Positions 17,143 through 29,548 of a stretch of 64,000 bases of DNA are shown here, piece by piece. Positions within the stretch are counted from its first letter, which is position 1. Each line of letters begins with the position of its first letter. Both the position numbers and the translations under genes were made by a program. The stretch lies in NCBI RefSeq assembly GCF_029952525.1, contig NZ_JASAOF010000004.1:1-64000 (forward strand), written 5' to 3'. Origin of the DNA: Saccharopolyspora ipomoeae. Its GTDB lineage: Bacteria > Actinomycetota > Actinomycetes > Mycobacteriales > Pseudonocardiaceae. The notes beneath the pieces were generated by a model that made no database searches, was not told the DNA's origin, and was given only the letters and a program-made list of their open reading frames with translations.

Positions 17143-17236
17143 GGTTCTCGGCCGGTCGATTACCGCAGTTTTCGACCGGCCGAGAACCGCTGTTTTTTCG
17201 TCGGGTCGAATACCGCGGTTCTCGACCCGACGAAAA
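17143..17236. repeat. Pair of large palindromes (repeat family) after the BMP gene
   Basis: First hairpin: a perfect 17-bp stem, GGTTCTCGGCCGGTCGA at 17143-17159 with its complement at 17172-17188, and loop TTACCGCAGTTT. Second: a perfect 15-bp stem, TTTTCGTCGGGTCGA at 17195-17209 with its complement at 17222-17236, and loop ATACCGCGGTTC. They lie just beyond the BMP stop (17249, minus strand) and before the ATPase gene. They could act as an mRNA-stabilising or attenuating structure. The same core recurs near 31.05 and 38.53 kb. Confidence 0.7.
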
Positions 17237-17248
17237 CAGCAGGGGTGA

Positions 17249-18412
17249 TCAGGGCTGTTCGGGGACCTTGATCTGGCCGCTCGCGATGGCCGCCTTGTAG
17301 GCGTCGAGGGTCTGCTTGAGGTCGTCGATCTTGCCGCCCGAGGTGGAGTAGGTGACCCCGTCGATGGCGACGTCGAACTTCTTCGGCACCGTGCTCAGGT
17401 CGTCGCGCGCGACACCGGCGATGTAGTCGTAGACCGCCAGGTCGATGCGCTTGAGCATCGAGCTGATGATGACGTCCTTGTACTCGGCCACGGTCGGCTG
17501 GTTGTACTGGTCGGAGTCGACCCCGATGGCCTGCGCGCCCGCGCCCTGGACGGCGCCGAACACGCCCTTACCGGAGGCGCCCGCCGCGTGGTAGATCACG
17601 TCGGCGCCCGCTTCCAGCTGGCCGGTGGCGACCTCGGAGCCCTTGTTCGGGTCCTGGAAGCCGCTGAAGTCACCGGCCGGGGTCAGGTACTCCTGCTCGA
17701 TCCGGATCTCCGGCGCGGCGGCCTTGGCGCCCGCCTCGAACCCGGCCTGGAACTTCTGGATCAGCGGCGTCTGCACGCCCCCGACGAACCCGACGTGGCA
17801 GCTCTTCGACTTGTGCGCGGCCACCACGCCCGCCAGGAAGGAGCCCTGCTCCTCGGCGAAGACCAGCGAGGTCACGTTCGGCACGCCGTCGATCTGCTCG
17901 TCGATGATGGCGAACTTCGTCCCGGGGAACTCCGGCGCGACGATCTTGAGCGCGTCGGCGTAGGCGTAGCCGACCGCGATGACCGGGTTGAAGCCCTCGC
18001 GGGCGAGCTGGCGCAGCCGGGTCTGCTTGGCGTCCTCCGGCTCACCGGCCCCGGCGTCGAGCTCCTTGGTCTCGCCCAGGCCCATGTCGCCCTTGGCCCG
18101 GTCCAGGCCCGCGACCGAGGCGTCGTTGAACGAGGCGTCCCCGCGACCGCCGATGTCGAAGGCCAACCCGACCCGCATCCCGCTCGCGTTCGGCGGCGGC
18201 AGCTGCTGGGTCGTCGAGCCGGCCGGCGCCGCCGTCGCCGCGGGCGGCGCGTTCAACCGGCACGGCCCGCTCCCCCCGTCGGCGCTCCCACCGCCGGTGT
18301 CCTTCGCGCAGCCCGCCAGCGCTAACGCGCCGGTGAGCAGCAGTGCGACCGTCGCGACGCCTCCGCGTCGTCCGGCACCCGAGCGCCGTGCTGATGTCGG
18401 CGTTCGCCGCAT
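17249..18412 (-). CDS. BMP-family nucleoside-binding lipoprotein
   Basis: Substrate-binding subunit of the importer, 387 residues. A lipoprotein signal ends in LALAGC with lipidated Cys35. A Ser/Ala/Pro linker follows and then the BMP/PnrA domain: GLAFDIGGRGDASFND, VIAVGYAYADAL, KFAIIDEQIDGVPNV, QGSFLAGVVAA, GVDSDQY. BMP proteins bind purine and pyrimidine nucleosides. ATG at 18412 has AAGGGG upstream. It heads the operon BMP, ATPase, permease 1, permease 2, cdd. Confidence 0.93.
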   Translation of the reverse strand: MRRTPTSARRSGAGRRGGVATVALLLTGALALAGCAKDTGGGSADGGSGPCRLNAPPAATAAPAGSTTQQLPPPNASGMRVGLAFDIGGRGDASFNDASVAGLDRAKGDMGLGETKELDAGAGEPEDAKQTRLRQLAREGFNPVIAVGYAYADALKIVAPEFPGTKFAIIDEQIDGVPNVTSLVFAEEQGSFLAGVVAAHKSKSCHVGFVGGVQTPLIQKFQAGFEAGAKAAAPEIRIEQEYLTPAGDFSGFQDPNKGSEVATGQLEAGADVIYHAAGASGKGVFGAVQGAGAQAIGVDSDQYNQPTVAEYKDVIISSMLKRIDLAVYDYIAGVARDDLSTVPKKFDVAIDGVTYSTSGGKIDDLKQTLDAYKAAIASGQIKVPEQP

Positions 18413-18843
18413 GCCGTTCCCCTTTCATCCGAGGGCACCGAGCCTCCCCCGGCCGCGCCCCGGATCAGCGGGACGAGCGGCGCCCGAGCGAAGATCCACT
18501 TTCGGGTGGATCTCACGCTCAGGACTCGGCGCACGTCAGCCGGTGACGTGACTCTCGAAATTAAGGCTTGACGCTGCTGCTTACGCATTGCTCGCGCGTC
18601 ACGAAATGATTTCTTGCTCGATTAACCCCGCCACCCGGCTTGTCTGGTCGATCACAGACAGCTCGGGCGAGTAGGCCGAGGCGATTAGTCGGGTCTAGCA
18701 TCCCATTCGTCAAGGCCCCAGTTCGTGGCCGGTGACGGGAATGCACCCAACATCGCTTGGGACCAACTGCAACTCGGGGCCGGCCGCCCTCGTTCCCGAA
18801 CGCGGGGCCGCCAGTCCACCAGCGAGGTTGGAGGCCTTCCACC
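18413..18843. promoter_or_regulatory. Divergent control region between nucleoside importer and sdh operon
   Basis: 431 bases without a gene. Two inverted repeats lie on the importer side. AGATCCAC/GTGGATCT at 18492-18513 has a 6-base loop. CACGTCA/TGACGTG at 18532-18550 has a 5-base loop. Either could be an operator. The sdh side has a possible TAGCAT -10 near 18697 without a clear -35, and the sdhC ribosome-binding site GGAGG near 18830. Confidence 0.5.
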
Positions 18844-19278
18844 ATGGCCAGCACCACCGCCTCCGCGGCCGACGCACCGACGCGCGCCGAAAGCGTGCGC
18901 GCCAAGGGACGTCTTTACCGCGGCGATCTGGGCATGTGGTCGTGGGTCGCCCACCGGATCACGGGCGTACTCACCTTCTTCTTCTTGTTCGTGCACGTCC
19001 TGGACACCGCCCTCGTCCGGGTGTCGCCCAACGCGTACGACACGGTCATCGAGACCTACAAGCACCCAGTGATGATCCTGTTCGAACTCGGGTTGCTGGC
19101 CGCAGTGCTCTTCCACGCGTTCAACGGCATCCGCGTCATGCTGGTCGACTTCTGGTCCCAGGGCACGAAGTACCAGAAGCCGATGCTGTGGACCGTGATC
19201 GGGCTCTGGCTCGTCCTGATGATCCCGGCCGCGATCAGCATGCTCACCCGCGCCGTCACGGAAATCCTCGGGGGTTAA
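18844..19278 (+). CDS. sdhC: Succinate dehydrogenase cytochrome b subunit
   Basis: Membrane anchor of complex II, 144 residues with three transmembrane helices. HRITGVLTFFFLFVHVLD (from His37, including His51) and FHAFNGIRVML are the haem/quinone-site motifs of the SdhC family. ATG at 18844 follows GGAGG by nine bases; an upstream in-frame ATG at 18757 would add 29 residues without family match. First gene of sdhCDAB, with the sdhD start six bases after its stop. Confidence 0.93.
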   Translation: MASTTASAADAPTRAESVRAKGRLYRGDLGMWSWVAHRITGVLTFFFLFVHVLDTALVRVSPNAYDTVIETYKHPVMILFELGLLAAVLFHAFNGIRVMLVDFWSQGTKYQKPMLWTVIGLWLVLMIPAAISMLTRAVTEILGG

Positions 19279-19284
19279 GCGCCA

Positions 19285-19704
19285 ATGTCCGTCACCGACG
19301 CACCTCTCGCCGTGGAGAAGCCGCGCACCCCGAGCCGGTCCGCCGCACGACGCAACAACTTCGAGCTCTACGCCTGGTTGTTCATGCGTCTGTCCGGTGT
19401 GGTCCTGCTGTTCCTGGTGCTGGGCCACCTGCTGATCATGCTGTTCCTGGACGGCGGCGTCCACAAGATCAACTTCGCCTTCGTGGCGGGCCGCTGGGCC
19501 TCCCCGTTCTGGCAGTTCTGGGACTTGACGATGCTGTGGCTGGCCGGCCTGCACGGCGGCAACGGGCTTCGTACCGTCATCAACGACTACTCCCGAAAAG
19601 ACGGCACGCGCTTCTGGCTGAAGATGCTGCTGTACGTCTCCGTCCTGCTGACCGTGGGTCTGGGCAGCTTCGTGATCTTCACCTTCGACCCGAACATCGG
19701 CTAG
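19285..19704 (+). CDS. sdhD: Succinate dehydrogenase hydrophobic membrane anchor
   Basis: 139 residues with three transmembrane helices. It has a basic N-terminus, then YAWLFMRLSGVVLLFLVLGHLL and the GLHGGNGLRTVINDYSR motif typical of SdhD. Together with SdhC it binds haem b and the quinone and holds the SdhAB head at the inner face of the membrane. Six bases separate it from sdhC and 72 from sdhA. Confidence 0.92.
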   Translation: MSVTDAPLAVEKPRTPSRSAARRNNFELYAWLFMRLSGVVLLFLVLGHLLIMLFLDGGVHKINFAFVAGRWASPFWQFWDLTMLWLAGLHGGNGLRTVINDYSRKDGTRFWLKMLLYVSVLLTVGLGSFVIFTFDPNIG

Positions 19705-19776
19705 CGCCGCAGAGACGACCACAGCGTGGCGAGGCTGAGCCGATCGCGGGTCCCGCCACAGCCCGAGGAGGCGACC

Positions 19777-21566
<1,790 letters not shown>

Positions 21567-21567
<1 letters not shown>

Positions 21568-22352
21568 TGACTGCCGCCACCACAGACCCGAACCCCACGC
21601 AGATCCCGGCTGACGCCCCGCCGATCCCGGACGACGCGGTCATGGTCACCGTCAAGATGCTCCGCTACAACCCGGAGCAGGACGAGGAGCCGCACTGGGA
21701 GTCGTACCGGATCCCGGCGCTGCCGTCGGACCGCGTGCTCAACCTGCTGCACTACATCAAGTGGTACGTCGACGGCACGCTCACGTTCCGCCGCTCCTGC
21801 GCCCACGGCGTGTGCGGCTCGGACGCGATGCGGATCAACGGCGTCAACCGGCTCGCCTGCAAGGTCCTCATGAAGGACATGCTGAAGAAGGACGGCGAGA
21901 CCACGCTGACCATCGAGCCGATCAAGGGCCTTCCGCTGGAGAAGGACCTGGTCGTGGACATGGAGCCGTTCTTCGAGGCCTACCGGTCGGTGCAGCCGTA
22001 CCTGCAGACCAAGGGCAACGAGCCGACCCGCGAGCGGATCCAGTCGGTGGCCGAGCGGGAGCGCTTCGACGACACCACCAAGTGCATCCTGTGCGCGGCG
22101 TGCACCACGTCGTGCCCGGTGTACTGGTCGGACGGCAACTACTTCGGCCCGGCCGCGATCGTCAACGCGCACCGGTTCATCTTCGACAGCCGCGACGAGG
22201 CCGCTGAGGAGCGCCTGGACATCCTCAACGACGTCGACGGCGTGTGGCGCTGCCGCACGACCTTCAACTGCACGGACGCCTGCCCGCGTGGCATCCAGGT
22301 CACCAAGGCGATCCAGGAGGTCAAGCGCGCGCTGATGTTCCGCCGCCGCTGA
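21567..22352 (+). CDS. sdhB: Succinate dehydrogenase iron-sulfur subunit
   Basis: 261 residues. The [2Fe-2S] ligands are Cys78, Cys83, Asp86 and Cys98, with Asp in the third position as in E. coli. The [4Fe-4S] ligands are Cys173, Cys176, Cys179 and Cys183 (CILCAACTTSC followed by P). The [3Fe-4S] region has Cys229, Cys235 and Cys239. Carries electrons from FAD to quinone. Last gene of the operon, followed directly by a strong bidirectional terminator. Confidence 0.96.
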
Positions 22353-22364
22353 CCGGCACAGCTC

Positions 22365-22399
22365 AACGGCGCCCACCCCGCACACGGGTGGGCGCCGTT
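22365..22399. terminator. Bidirectional terminator between sdhB and the small membrane gene
   Basis: A perfect 14-bp stem, AACGGCGCCCACCC at 22365-22378 with its complement at 22386-22399, and a 7-base loop. It lies between two convergent genes and can serve both strands. Confidence 0.85.
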
Positions 22400-22420
22400 G
22401 TCACGTTCAGGGGATCACGT

Positions 22421-22648
22421 TCAGGTACGGGTGGCTCGGAAGGCGCGCCAGCCGAGGACCCCGATGATGGTGCCCAGGACGAGCGAGACCACGGCGATGA
22501 CCAGGTGGACGATCAGGTAGGCCGTGGGGCTGCCCTGCGCCCAGGAGCGGTCGCTGTTCCAGATGTTGCGCATGAACGTCGGCCACAGCAGGTAGGACCA
22601 GACCCCGAAGGCCAGCAGGAACAGCGCAACTCGGCGAGAAATCGTCAC
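22421..22648 (-). CDS. SCO4848-family small membrane protein
   Basis: 75 residues with two transmembrane segments, VALFLLAFGVWSYLLWPTFM and AYLIVHLVIAVVSLVLGTII. The central NIWNSDRSWAQGSPTAY motif matches what I recall of the Streptomyces SCO4848 family, function unknown. Its place between sdh genes and a D-Ala-D-Ala carboxypeptidase is the same arrangement as recalled for streptomycetes, so this is a conserved core neighbourhood. It is divergent from the carboxypeptidase gene, with about 90 bases between their starts. Confidence 0.8.
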   Translation of the reverse strand: MTISRRVALFLLAFGVWSYLLWPTFMRNIWNSDRSWAQGSPTAYLIVHLVIAVVSLVLGTIIGVLGWRAFRATRT

Positions 22649-22741
22649 GTCCCCGAGTATCCGCTGTTACCGGGCTCACCCGGGGTCCCGGGTCGAGTGC
22701 GCGCCGGACGTTCATGGACGGGACCCGTTAACCTCTCCCGT

Positions 22742-24034
22742 GTGCCTCCGCGTCCACACCGCTCGGCGAAATCCCGTGCGAAATCACCTTTTTGGCCGAT
22801 TCTCGCCACGATGCTCGCCGCTCTCCCGCTCCTGACCACCGCACCCGCCGCCGCGCAGGCGCCTGCCTGCCCGCACGTCGAGGCGCCTCCGCCGCCGGTG
22901 GACACCTCCGAGGTCCCGGCTCCCGGCCAGCCCGCGCCCGCCCCGGTGCCGGTCCCCGATACACCCGTGGGCGGGGACGCGATGGCCGGCTGCGAGCTGC
23001 GGACGGCCCAGGACCGGCCCGGTCCGCCGCCGGACGTCGCCAACGCCGCCGCGGGCTGGGTGCTCGCCGACCTCGACACCGGTGAGGTCCTCGCGGCCAA
23101 GGACCCGCACGGCAGGCAGCGCCCGGCCTCCACCATCAAGGTGCTGACCGCGCTGACCGCGCTGCGCGAGCTCAAGCTCGACGACACCCTGGTCGCCACC
23201 CAGGAGGACGCCAACCAGGAGGGCACCCGGATCGGGCTGCAGCCCGGCCTGACCTACAGCGTCGGGCAGGTCTTCCAGGCGATGCTGATGGGCTCGGGCA
23301 ACGACGCGGCGCACGCCCTGGCGGTGAAGATGGGCGGCGTCGACGTGGCGCTGCGGAAGATGAACGCGGTGGCCGCCGAGATCGGCGCGCTGGACACCCG
23401 CGCCGCCACACCGTCCGGACTGGACGGTGCCGGGATGAGCACCTCCGCCTACGACCTGGCCACGATCTTCCGGCTGGCGATGCGCGAACCCGCGTTCGCC
23501 CAGGCCATCGCCACGCCGATGATGGTGCTGCCCGGCGCCCCCGGGCAGCCGCCGTACGAGCTGTGGAGCGACAACCAGGTCCTGCGCAACTACCCGGGCG
23601 GCCTGGGCGGCAAGACCGGGTTCACCGACGACGCCCGGCACACCTTCATCGGCTCCGCCCAGCGCGACGGGCGCCGCCTGGTGGCGGTGCTGGTGCGCGG
23701 CGAGAACCACCCGGTGCGGTTGTCGCACCAGGCGATGGCGCTGCTGGACTACGGCTTCTCGCTGCCCAAGGGCACCGCGGTGGGTGAGCTGGTGACGACC
23801 TCGCCGCGCGCCCCGGAGGCGGTGGCCCCGGCCGCCCGCGCCGACCTGCCGCCGCCGGGAGCCGACGGCGTCGGCGTCCGCGACTCGTCGTTCTTCGGCA
23901 CGATCACCGGCCCGCTGCTGCTGCTCGCCGCGGCGCTGGTCGCGGTGGCCGCGGCCGTGCTGCTGCGTCGTCGCCGAGCCCAGCTCGCCCAGGCCCGCCG
24001 CCAGGCGGCAGCGGAGTCCGCGGAGCACCCCTGA
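22742..24034 (+). CDS. D-alanyl-D-alanine carboxypeptidase, S11 family
   Basis: Trims the terminal D-Ala from peptidoglycan stem peptides outside the membrane. The 430 residues comprise a basic N-terminus with signal peptide ending TTAPAAAQA, a long Pro-rich linker, and the S11 domain with STIK (Ser130, Lys133), SGN (Ser185, Asn187) and KTG (Lys291). Near the C-terminus come a transmembrane helix (LLLLAAALVAVAAAVLL) and an RRRRAQ tail. GTG at 22742 lies a few bases after TTAACCT, a -10-like element, with no ribosome-binding site, suggesting a leaderless mRNA. Confidence 0.92.
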   Translation: MPPRPHRSAKSRAKSPFWPILATMLAALPLLTTAPAAAQAPACPHVEAPPPPVDTSEVPAPGQPAPAPVPVPDTPVGGDAMAGCELRTAQDRPGPPPDVANAAAGWVLADLDTGEVLAAKDPHGRQRPASTIKVLTALTALRELKLDDTLVATQEDANQEGTRIGLQPGLTYSVGQVFQAMLMGSGNDAAHALAVKMGGVDVALRKMNAVAAEIGALDTRAATPSGLDGAGMSTSAYDLATIFRLAMREPAFAQAIATPMMVLPGAPGQPPYELWSDNQVLRNYPGGLGGKTGFTDDARHTFIGSAQRDGRRLVAVLVRGENHPVRLSHQAMALLDYGFSLPKGTAVGELVTTSPRAPEAVAPAARADLPPPGADGVGVRDSSFFGTITGPLLLLAAALVAVAAAVLLRRRRAQLAQARRQAAAESAEHP

Positions 24035-24077
24035 GAACCGTTGCCGTGGTCGACCGCGTGGCGGAACCCGAGCGCCG

Positions 24078-25127
24078 CTAGGAGTCCCGGCGCCTGCCCA
24101 GCAGCCAGCCCGCGAGCGCGCCCGCGCCGAGGAGACCGGCGGTGGTGCGGGCGCCGGGCCGGCGGTGGAGGCGGACCGTCGGGCGGATGACGGCCGGTCC
24201 CGGGGCGGGCACCGCGGCCGCATCGCGGTTCTCCCGGGCGGAGGCCGTCCAGGCGGTCACGAACAGCACGAACCGCGACATCAGGTTGGCGAACACCAGC
24301 AGACCCAGGATCGGGCCGAACGCCGCCCCGGCGGGCGAGTTGGTGACCGTGTTCAGGTAGATCACGCCGACCTGCTTGAGGATCTCGAAGCCCACCGCGG
24401 CGAACAACCCGCCCCAGATGGCGCTGCGCAACGTCACGGGCTTGCGCGGCAGGCGCGCGAGCACCCACACGAACACCAGCCACCCGGCCAGCAGCGACAG
24501 CAGGACCGACAGCACCCGCAGCACCACCCCGGCGATCGCGCTGCGCTCGAACCCGGCGGCCTCCAGCAGGATCCGCCCGGCGCCGCCGCCGAGCGCGCTG
24601 ATGCCGAACGAGAGCGCCATCGCCAGCCCGAGACCGAGCAGCGACACCAGGTCCGAGGCCATCCGCTTGAGCATCGGCTGGGCGCTGGGGATCTGCGTCC
24701 ACTGGGCGGTCAGCGCCTCGCGCAGGTTCGTCATCCAGCCCAGACCGGAGTACAGAGCGGTGAGCAGGCCGATGATCCCGACCGCCCCGGCCTGCTCGAT
24801 GGCCTGGTCGACGACCTTGTTGAGCATCTCGCTCATCGCCGGGCTGGGGACCGCCGAGGTGATCGACTGCCGGAGGCTCGCCAGCAGGTCGGGGTTGCCG
24901 CCGAGCACGAAACCGGCCACCGCGAACCCGATCATCAGCAGCGGCACCAGGGCCAGCACGCTGAAGTAGGTGATCGCGGCGGCGTAGTAGTCGCCGTACT
25001 GCTGCTGGTAGCCGGTGGCGGCGCGGACCAACCGGTCGAGCCACTCGTGCCGCCGACGCAACCGGGCCAGGCGCCCCTCCGGCTCCTGGTGACCCGATCG
25101 CTCCTGCTGCTCCAGCTGCTCCGCCAC
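24078..25127 (-). CDS. YihY/BrkB-family membrane protein
   Basis: 349 residues from GTG 25127, six bases after GGGAGG; a longer TTG start at 25145 is less likely. About six transmembrane segments follow a hydrophilic N-terminus. Family motifs are YAAAITYFSVLALVPLLMIGFAVAG and LYSGLGWMTNLREALTAQW, with the tail RFVLFVTAWTASA. A C-terminal helix ending LLGRRRDS is extra. Formerly called ribonuclease BN by error; the actual function is unknown. It is 62 bases downstream of trpS in the same direction. Confidence 0.88.
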   Translation of the reverse strand: MAEQLEQQERSGHQEPEGRLARLRRRHEWLDRLVRAATGYQQQYGDYYAAAITYFSVLALVPLLMIGFAVAGFVLGGNPDLLASLRQSITSAVPSPAMSEMLNKVVDQAIEQAGAVGIIGLLTALYSGLGWMTNLREALTAQWTQIPSAQPMLKRMASDLVSLLGLGLAMALSFGISALGGGAGRILLEAAGFERSAIAGVVLRVLSVLLSLLAGWLVFVWVLARLPRKPVTLRSAIWGGLFAAVGFEILKQVGVIYLNTVTNSPAGAAFGPILGLLVFANLMSRFVLFVTAWTASARENRDAAAVPAPGPAVIRPTVRLHRRPGARTTAGLLGAGALAGWLLGRRRDS

Positions 25128-25189
25128 GGTGCGCCTCCCACCCAACGGCGTTCCCCCGAACGGTGGCAGGCTACCGGCGGTTGATCACG

Positions 25190-26522
<1,333 letters not shown>

Positions 26523-26709
26523 GAGCGTGCCTCCCTGCGAAAGTTGACCCTTTCGGGGGCCATCTACTCGTGTGGTCCGATGGCGGACAGTACCGACCGC
26601 CTGTTGCCATCGCGGTTGCCTTGCGTAAACCAACCACGACGGGGTGATCATATTTTCCGGACCTAAGTAGTTTCCCCCGGGTTGTTGATCACGGCTTTCG
26701 CAGGTGAGC

Positions 26710-26738
26710 GGTGGGGTCAGCGGCTCACCGACCCCACC
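26710..26738 (-). terminator. Terminator after fbiC
   Basis: A perfect 9-bp stem, GGTGGGGTC at 26710-26718 and GACCCCACC at 26730-26738, with an 11-base loop, 50 bases beyond the fbiC stop on the minus strand. The gap to the small gene at 26522 also holds an AT-rich stretch near 26640-26680 that could contain that gene's promoter. Confidence 0.65.
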
Positions 26739-26787
26739 AAGCGTCACCGAGAGACCTGAATCTCACTCAAATGGAGCATTCAGGGCT

Positions 26788-29373
26788 TCAAACAGCGCTG
26801 ATGCCGAGCTGCACCTGACCCACTCGCCCGTACGTCGTAGTGCGCTGCCGCGCGGTGCGGCCCGCGCGACCCGCGAGCTCGTGCAGCTCCTCGACGCTGC
26901 GCTCCGACCCGTGCTCGGACCCGGCCATCCGGCTGATGGTCTCCTCCATCAACGTCCCGCCGACGTCGTTGGCACCGCCGTTGAGGACCTCGGTGGTCCC
27001 GGAATCACCGAGCTTGACCCACGAGGTCTGCACGTTGTCGATCCGGCCGTGCAGCAGGACCCGGGCCATCGCGTGCACCGCCCGGTTGTCCCGCCGCGTC
27101 GGCCCCGGCCGGGCCAGGCCCGCCAGGTAGATCGGGGCGTTGCGGTGCACGAACGGCAGCGGCACGAACTCGGTGAACCCGGCCTGCCCGTGCTCGCGCG
27201 CCCGGTCCTGCACCCCCGCCAGCGTGCGGAAGTGCCCCAGCCAGTGCTCCGGGTGGTCGACGTGGCCGTACATCATCGTCGACGACGACGGGATGCCCAG
27301 CCGGTGCGCCGTGCTGACCACCTCGATCCACTCGGCCGCGGGCAGCTTGCCCTTGGTCAACACCCAGCGGACCTCGTCGTCGAGGATCTCGGCCGCCGTG
27401 CCCGGGATGCTGCCCAGACCGGCCTCCTTGAGCTCGGCGAGCCAGTCCTCGACCGACACGCCGGCCTTCGCCGAGGCGCTGACGATCTCCATCGGGCTGA
27501 ACGCGTGGACGTGCATCTCCGGCACCCGCGCCCGCACCGCCCGCACCAGGTCGGCGTAGCCCGACACCGGCAGCCGCGGGTCGATGCCGCCCTGCACGCA
27601 CACCTCGGTGGCCCCGGCCCGCCACGCCTCGTCGGCGCGCTCGGCGACCTCCTCCGGCGAGAGCCGGTAGGCGTCGGCGTCGCGCTCGCGCTGCGCGAAG
27701 GCGCAGAACCGGCAGCCGACGTAGCAGATGTTGGAGAAGTTGATGTTGCGGTTGACCACGTAGGTGATGTCGTCGCCGACGACCTCGCGGCGCAACCGGT
27801 CGGCGATCCCGGCGAGCTCGTCCATCGCCGCTCCGTCGCAGGTCATCAAGGCCATCGCGGCCTCGTGGTGCTGCTCCTCCAGCAGCACCGCCGGGTCCGA
27901 CTCGGCCAGCCGCAGCCCCTGCTTGACGTCGGCGTCCAGCCGCTCCGGCGACGCGGCCGAGGGCACCTGGCCGCGCAGCTCGTCCCAGTCGCCGTAGACG
28001 GTGTCGAAGTCGGTGCGCCGGTCCTCGGTGCGGCCGTCGGTGTCGATGCTGCGGTGCAGGTCGGTGCGCCCGATCGACTCGAACCCGCCGTCGGGCTCCT
28101 GCCACTCCCTACCGGTGATCTCGGCATCGGGATCGGCGAAGCCGTCGGCGTCCGACAGCGCGTCCACGTGCGAGGCCACCCGCAGGTCCAGCCACTGCGT
28201 GCTGTCCCCGGCCAGCCCCTTGCGCACGTAGCGCGGGTAGGCCGTCAGGCGCTCCCGCAGCGCGAACCCGGCCTGGCCGGTGAGCTCGTCGAGCTCGTCG
28301 ATCTGCGGCCACGGGCGCTCCGGGTTGACGTGGTCCGGGGTCACCGGCGAGACGCCGCCCCAGTCGTCGATTCCTGCGCGCAGCATCAGCAGGTGCTCCT
28401 CGCCGACCAGGTTCGGCGGCGCCTGCACGCTCACCCCGGAGGGCATCAGCAGCCGGGCCACGGCGATCGTGGCGGCCAGGTCGTCCAGGTCGGCGTCGGG
28501 CATGCTGCGCATCGCCGTGTCCGGCTTCGCCCGGAAGTTCTGGACGATGATCTCCTGGATGTGCCCGTACTGGCGGGCGGACTGGCGCAGCGCCAGCAGC
28601 GACTCGGCGCGCTCGGTGCGGGTCTCGCCGATGCCGATGAGGATTCCGCTGGTGAACGGCACCGCGACGCGCCCGGCGTCGGTGAGGACCCGCTTGCGGA
28701 CGGCGGGTTCCTTGTCCGGGCTGCCGAAGTGCGGGCCGCCCTTCTCGCTCCACAACCGCTCCGAGGTCGTCTCCAGCATCATCCCCATGCTGGCCGCGAC
28801 CGGCTTGAGCCTGGTCAGCTCGGACCAGGACAGGACGCCCGGGTTGAGGTGCGGCAGCAGACCGGTCTCCTCCAGCACCGCGATCGCGCAGGCCCGGACG
28901 TAGTCCACTGTGGAGGAGTAGCCGCGCGCTTCGAGCCACTCGCGGGCGGCGGGCCAGCGCTCCTCGGGGCGGTCGCCCAGCGTGAACAGGGCTTCCTTGC
29001 AGCCCGCGGCCGCGCCCTGGCGGGCGATCTCCAGGACCTCGTCGCGCTCCAGGAACGCCGACTCGACCTTGTGCGGGACCGTGGCGAAAGTGCAGTAGTG
29101 GCACCGGTCCCGGCACAGCCTGGTCAGCGGGATGAACACGTTGCGGCTGTAGGTGACGACGTCCGGGTGGCCTTCGGCGACCAGGTGGGCATCGCGGGCC
29201 CTGCCCGCTGCGGTCAGGAGTTTGTCCAGGTCATCGCCGCGCGCGTGCAGCAGAACCGCGGCCTCGGTGGCGTCGAGGGTGACACCGTCGGTGGCGCGGC
29301 GCAGCGCGCGCCGCATCGCCGATGCGCTGGGGGTCTGTTCCGGCGGGGTGATGTTCAGATCTGCAACCGACAC
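26788..29373 (-). CDS. fbiC: 7,8-didemethyl-8-hydroxy-5-deazariboflavin (FO) synthase
   Basis: Makes the deazaflavin chromophore of coenzyme F420 from a pyrimidine precursor and tyrosine. The 861-residue protein is the actinobacterial fusion of CofG and CofH, with two radical-SAM domains. The first cluster site is Cys87, Cys91, Cys94 (CRDRCHYC). The second is Cys550, Cys554, Cys557 (CYVGCRFC). Other motifs include [13 protein letters not shown] and [17 protein letters not shown] at 29373 follows TTAGAGT by about seven bases and has no ribosome-binding site, so it may be leaderless. It is divergent from the subtilase gene. Confidence 0.97.
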   Translation of the reverse strand: MSVADLNITPPEQTPSASAMRRALRRATDGVTLDATEAAVLLHARGDDLDKLLTAAGRARDAHLVAEGHPDVVTYSRNVFIPLTRLCRDRCHYCTFATVPHKVESAFLERDEVLEIARQGAAAGCKEALFTLGDRPEERWPAAREWLEARGYSSTVDYVRACAIAVLEETGLLPHLNPGVLSWSELTRLKPVAASMGMMLETTSERLWSEKGGPHFGSPDKEPAVRKRVLTDAGRVAVPFTSGILIGIGETRTERAESLLALRQSARQYGHIQEIIVQNFRAKPDTAMRSMPDADLDDLAATIAVARLLMPSGVSVQAPPNLVGEEHLLMLRAGIDDWGGVSPVTPDHVNPERPWPQIDELDELTGQAGFALRERLTAYPRYVRKGLAGDSTQWLDLRVASHVDALSDADGFADPDAEITGREWQEPDGGFESIGRTDLHRSIDTDGRTEDRRTDFDTVYGDWDELRGQVPSAASPERLDADVKQGLRLAESDPAVLLEEQHHEAAMALMTCDGAAMDELAGIADRLRREVVGDDITYVVNRNINFSNICYVGCRFCAFAQRERDADAYRLSPEEVAERADEAWRAGATEVCVQGGIDPRLPVSGYADLVRAVRARVPEMHVHAFSPMEIVSASAKAGVSVEDWLAELKEAGLGSIPGTAAEILDDEVRWVLTKGKLPAAEWIEVVSTAHRLGIPSSSTMMYGHVDHPEHWLGHFRTLAGVQDRAREHGQAGFTEFVPLPFVHRNAPIYLAGLARPGPTRRDNRAVHAMARVLLHGRIDNVQTSWVKLGDSGTTEVLNGGANDVGGTLMEETISRMAGSEHGSERSVEELHELAGRAGRTARQRTTTYGRVGQVQLGISAV

Positions 29374-29548
29374 CTGACGACTCTAAGTCTGCTCGAAGTC
29401 GTTGCCCAGCCATCCCGCGAGTGCGCAGTCCCTCACTTTCGGCTATCGAATTGCTCCGTTGAGACCTACCGGGTGTCCCCGAATCAGGCGCAAAATCCGA
29501 CGAATGCCACTGGGTGAACCAATTCTTCGTCTCCACGGGAGGGACAAG

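Noticed and set aside
26704..29517. A 937-codon open frame antisense to fbiC
   Set aside because: Same artefact: high-GC codon bias keeps the opposite frame open. FbiC itself has all catalytic motifs.
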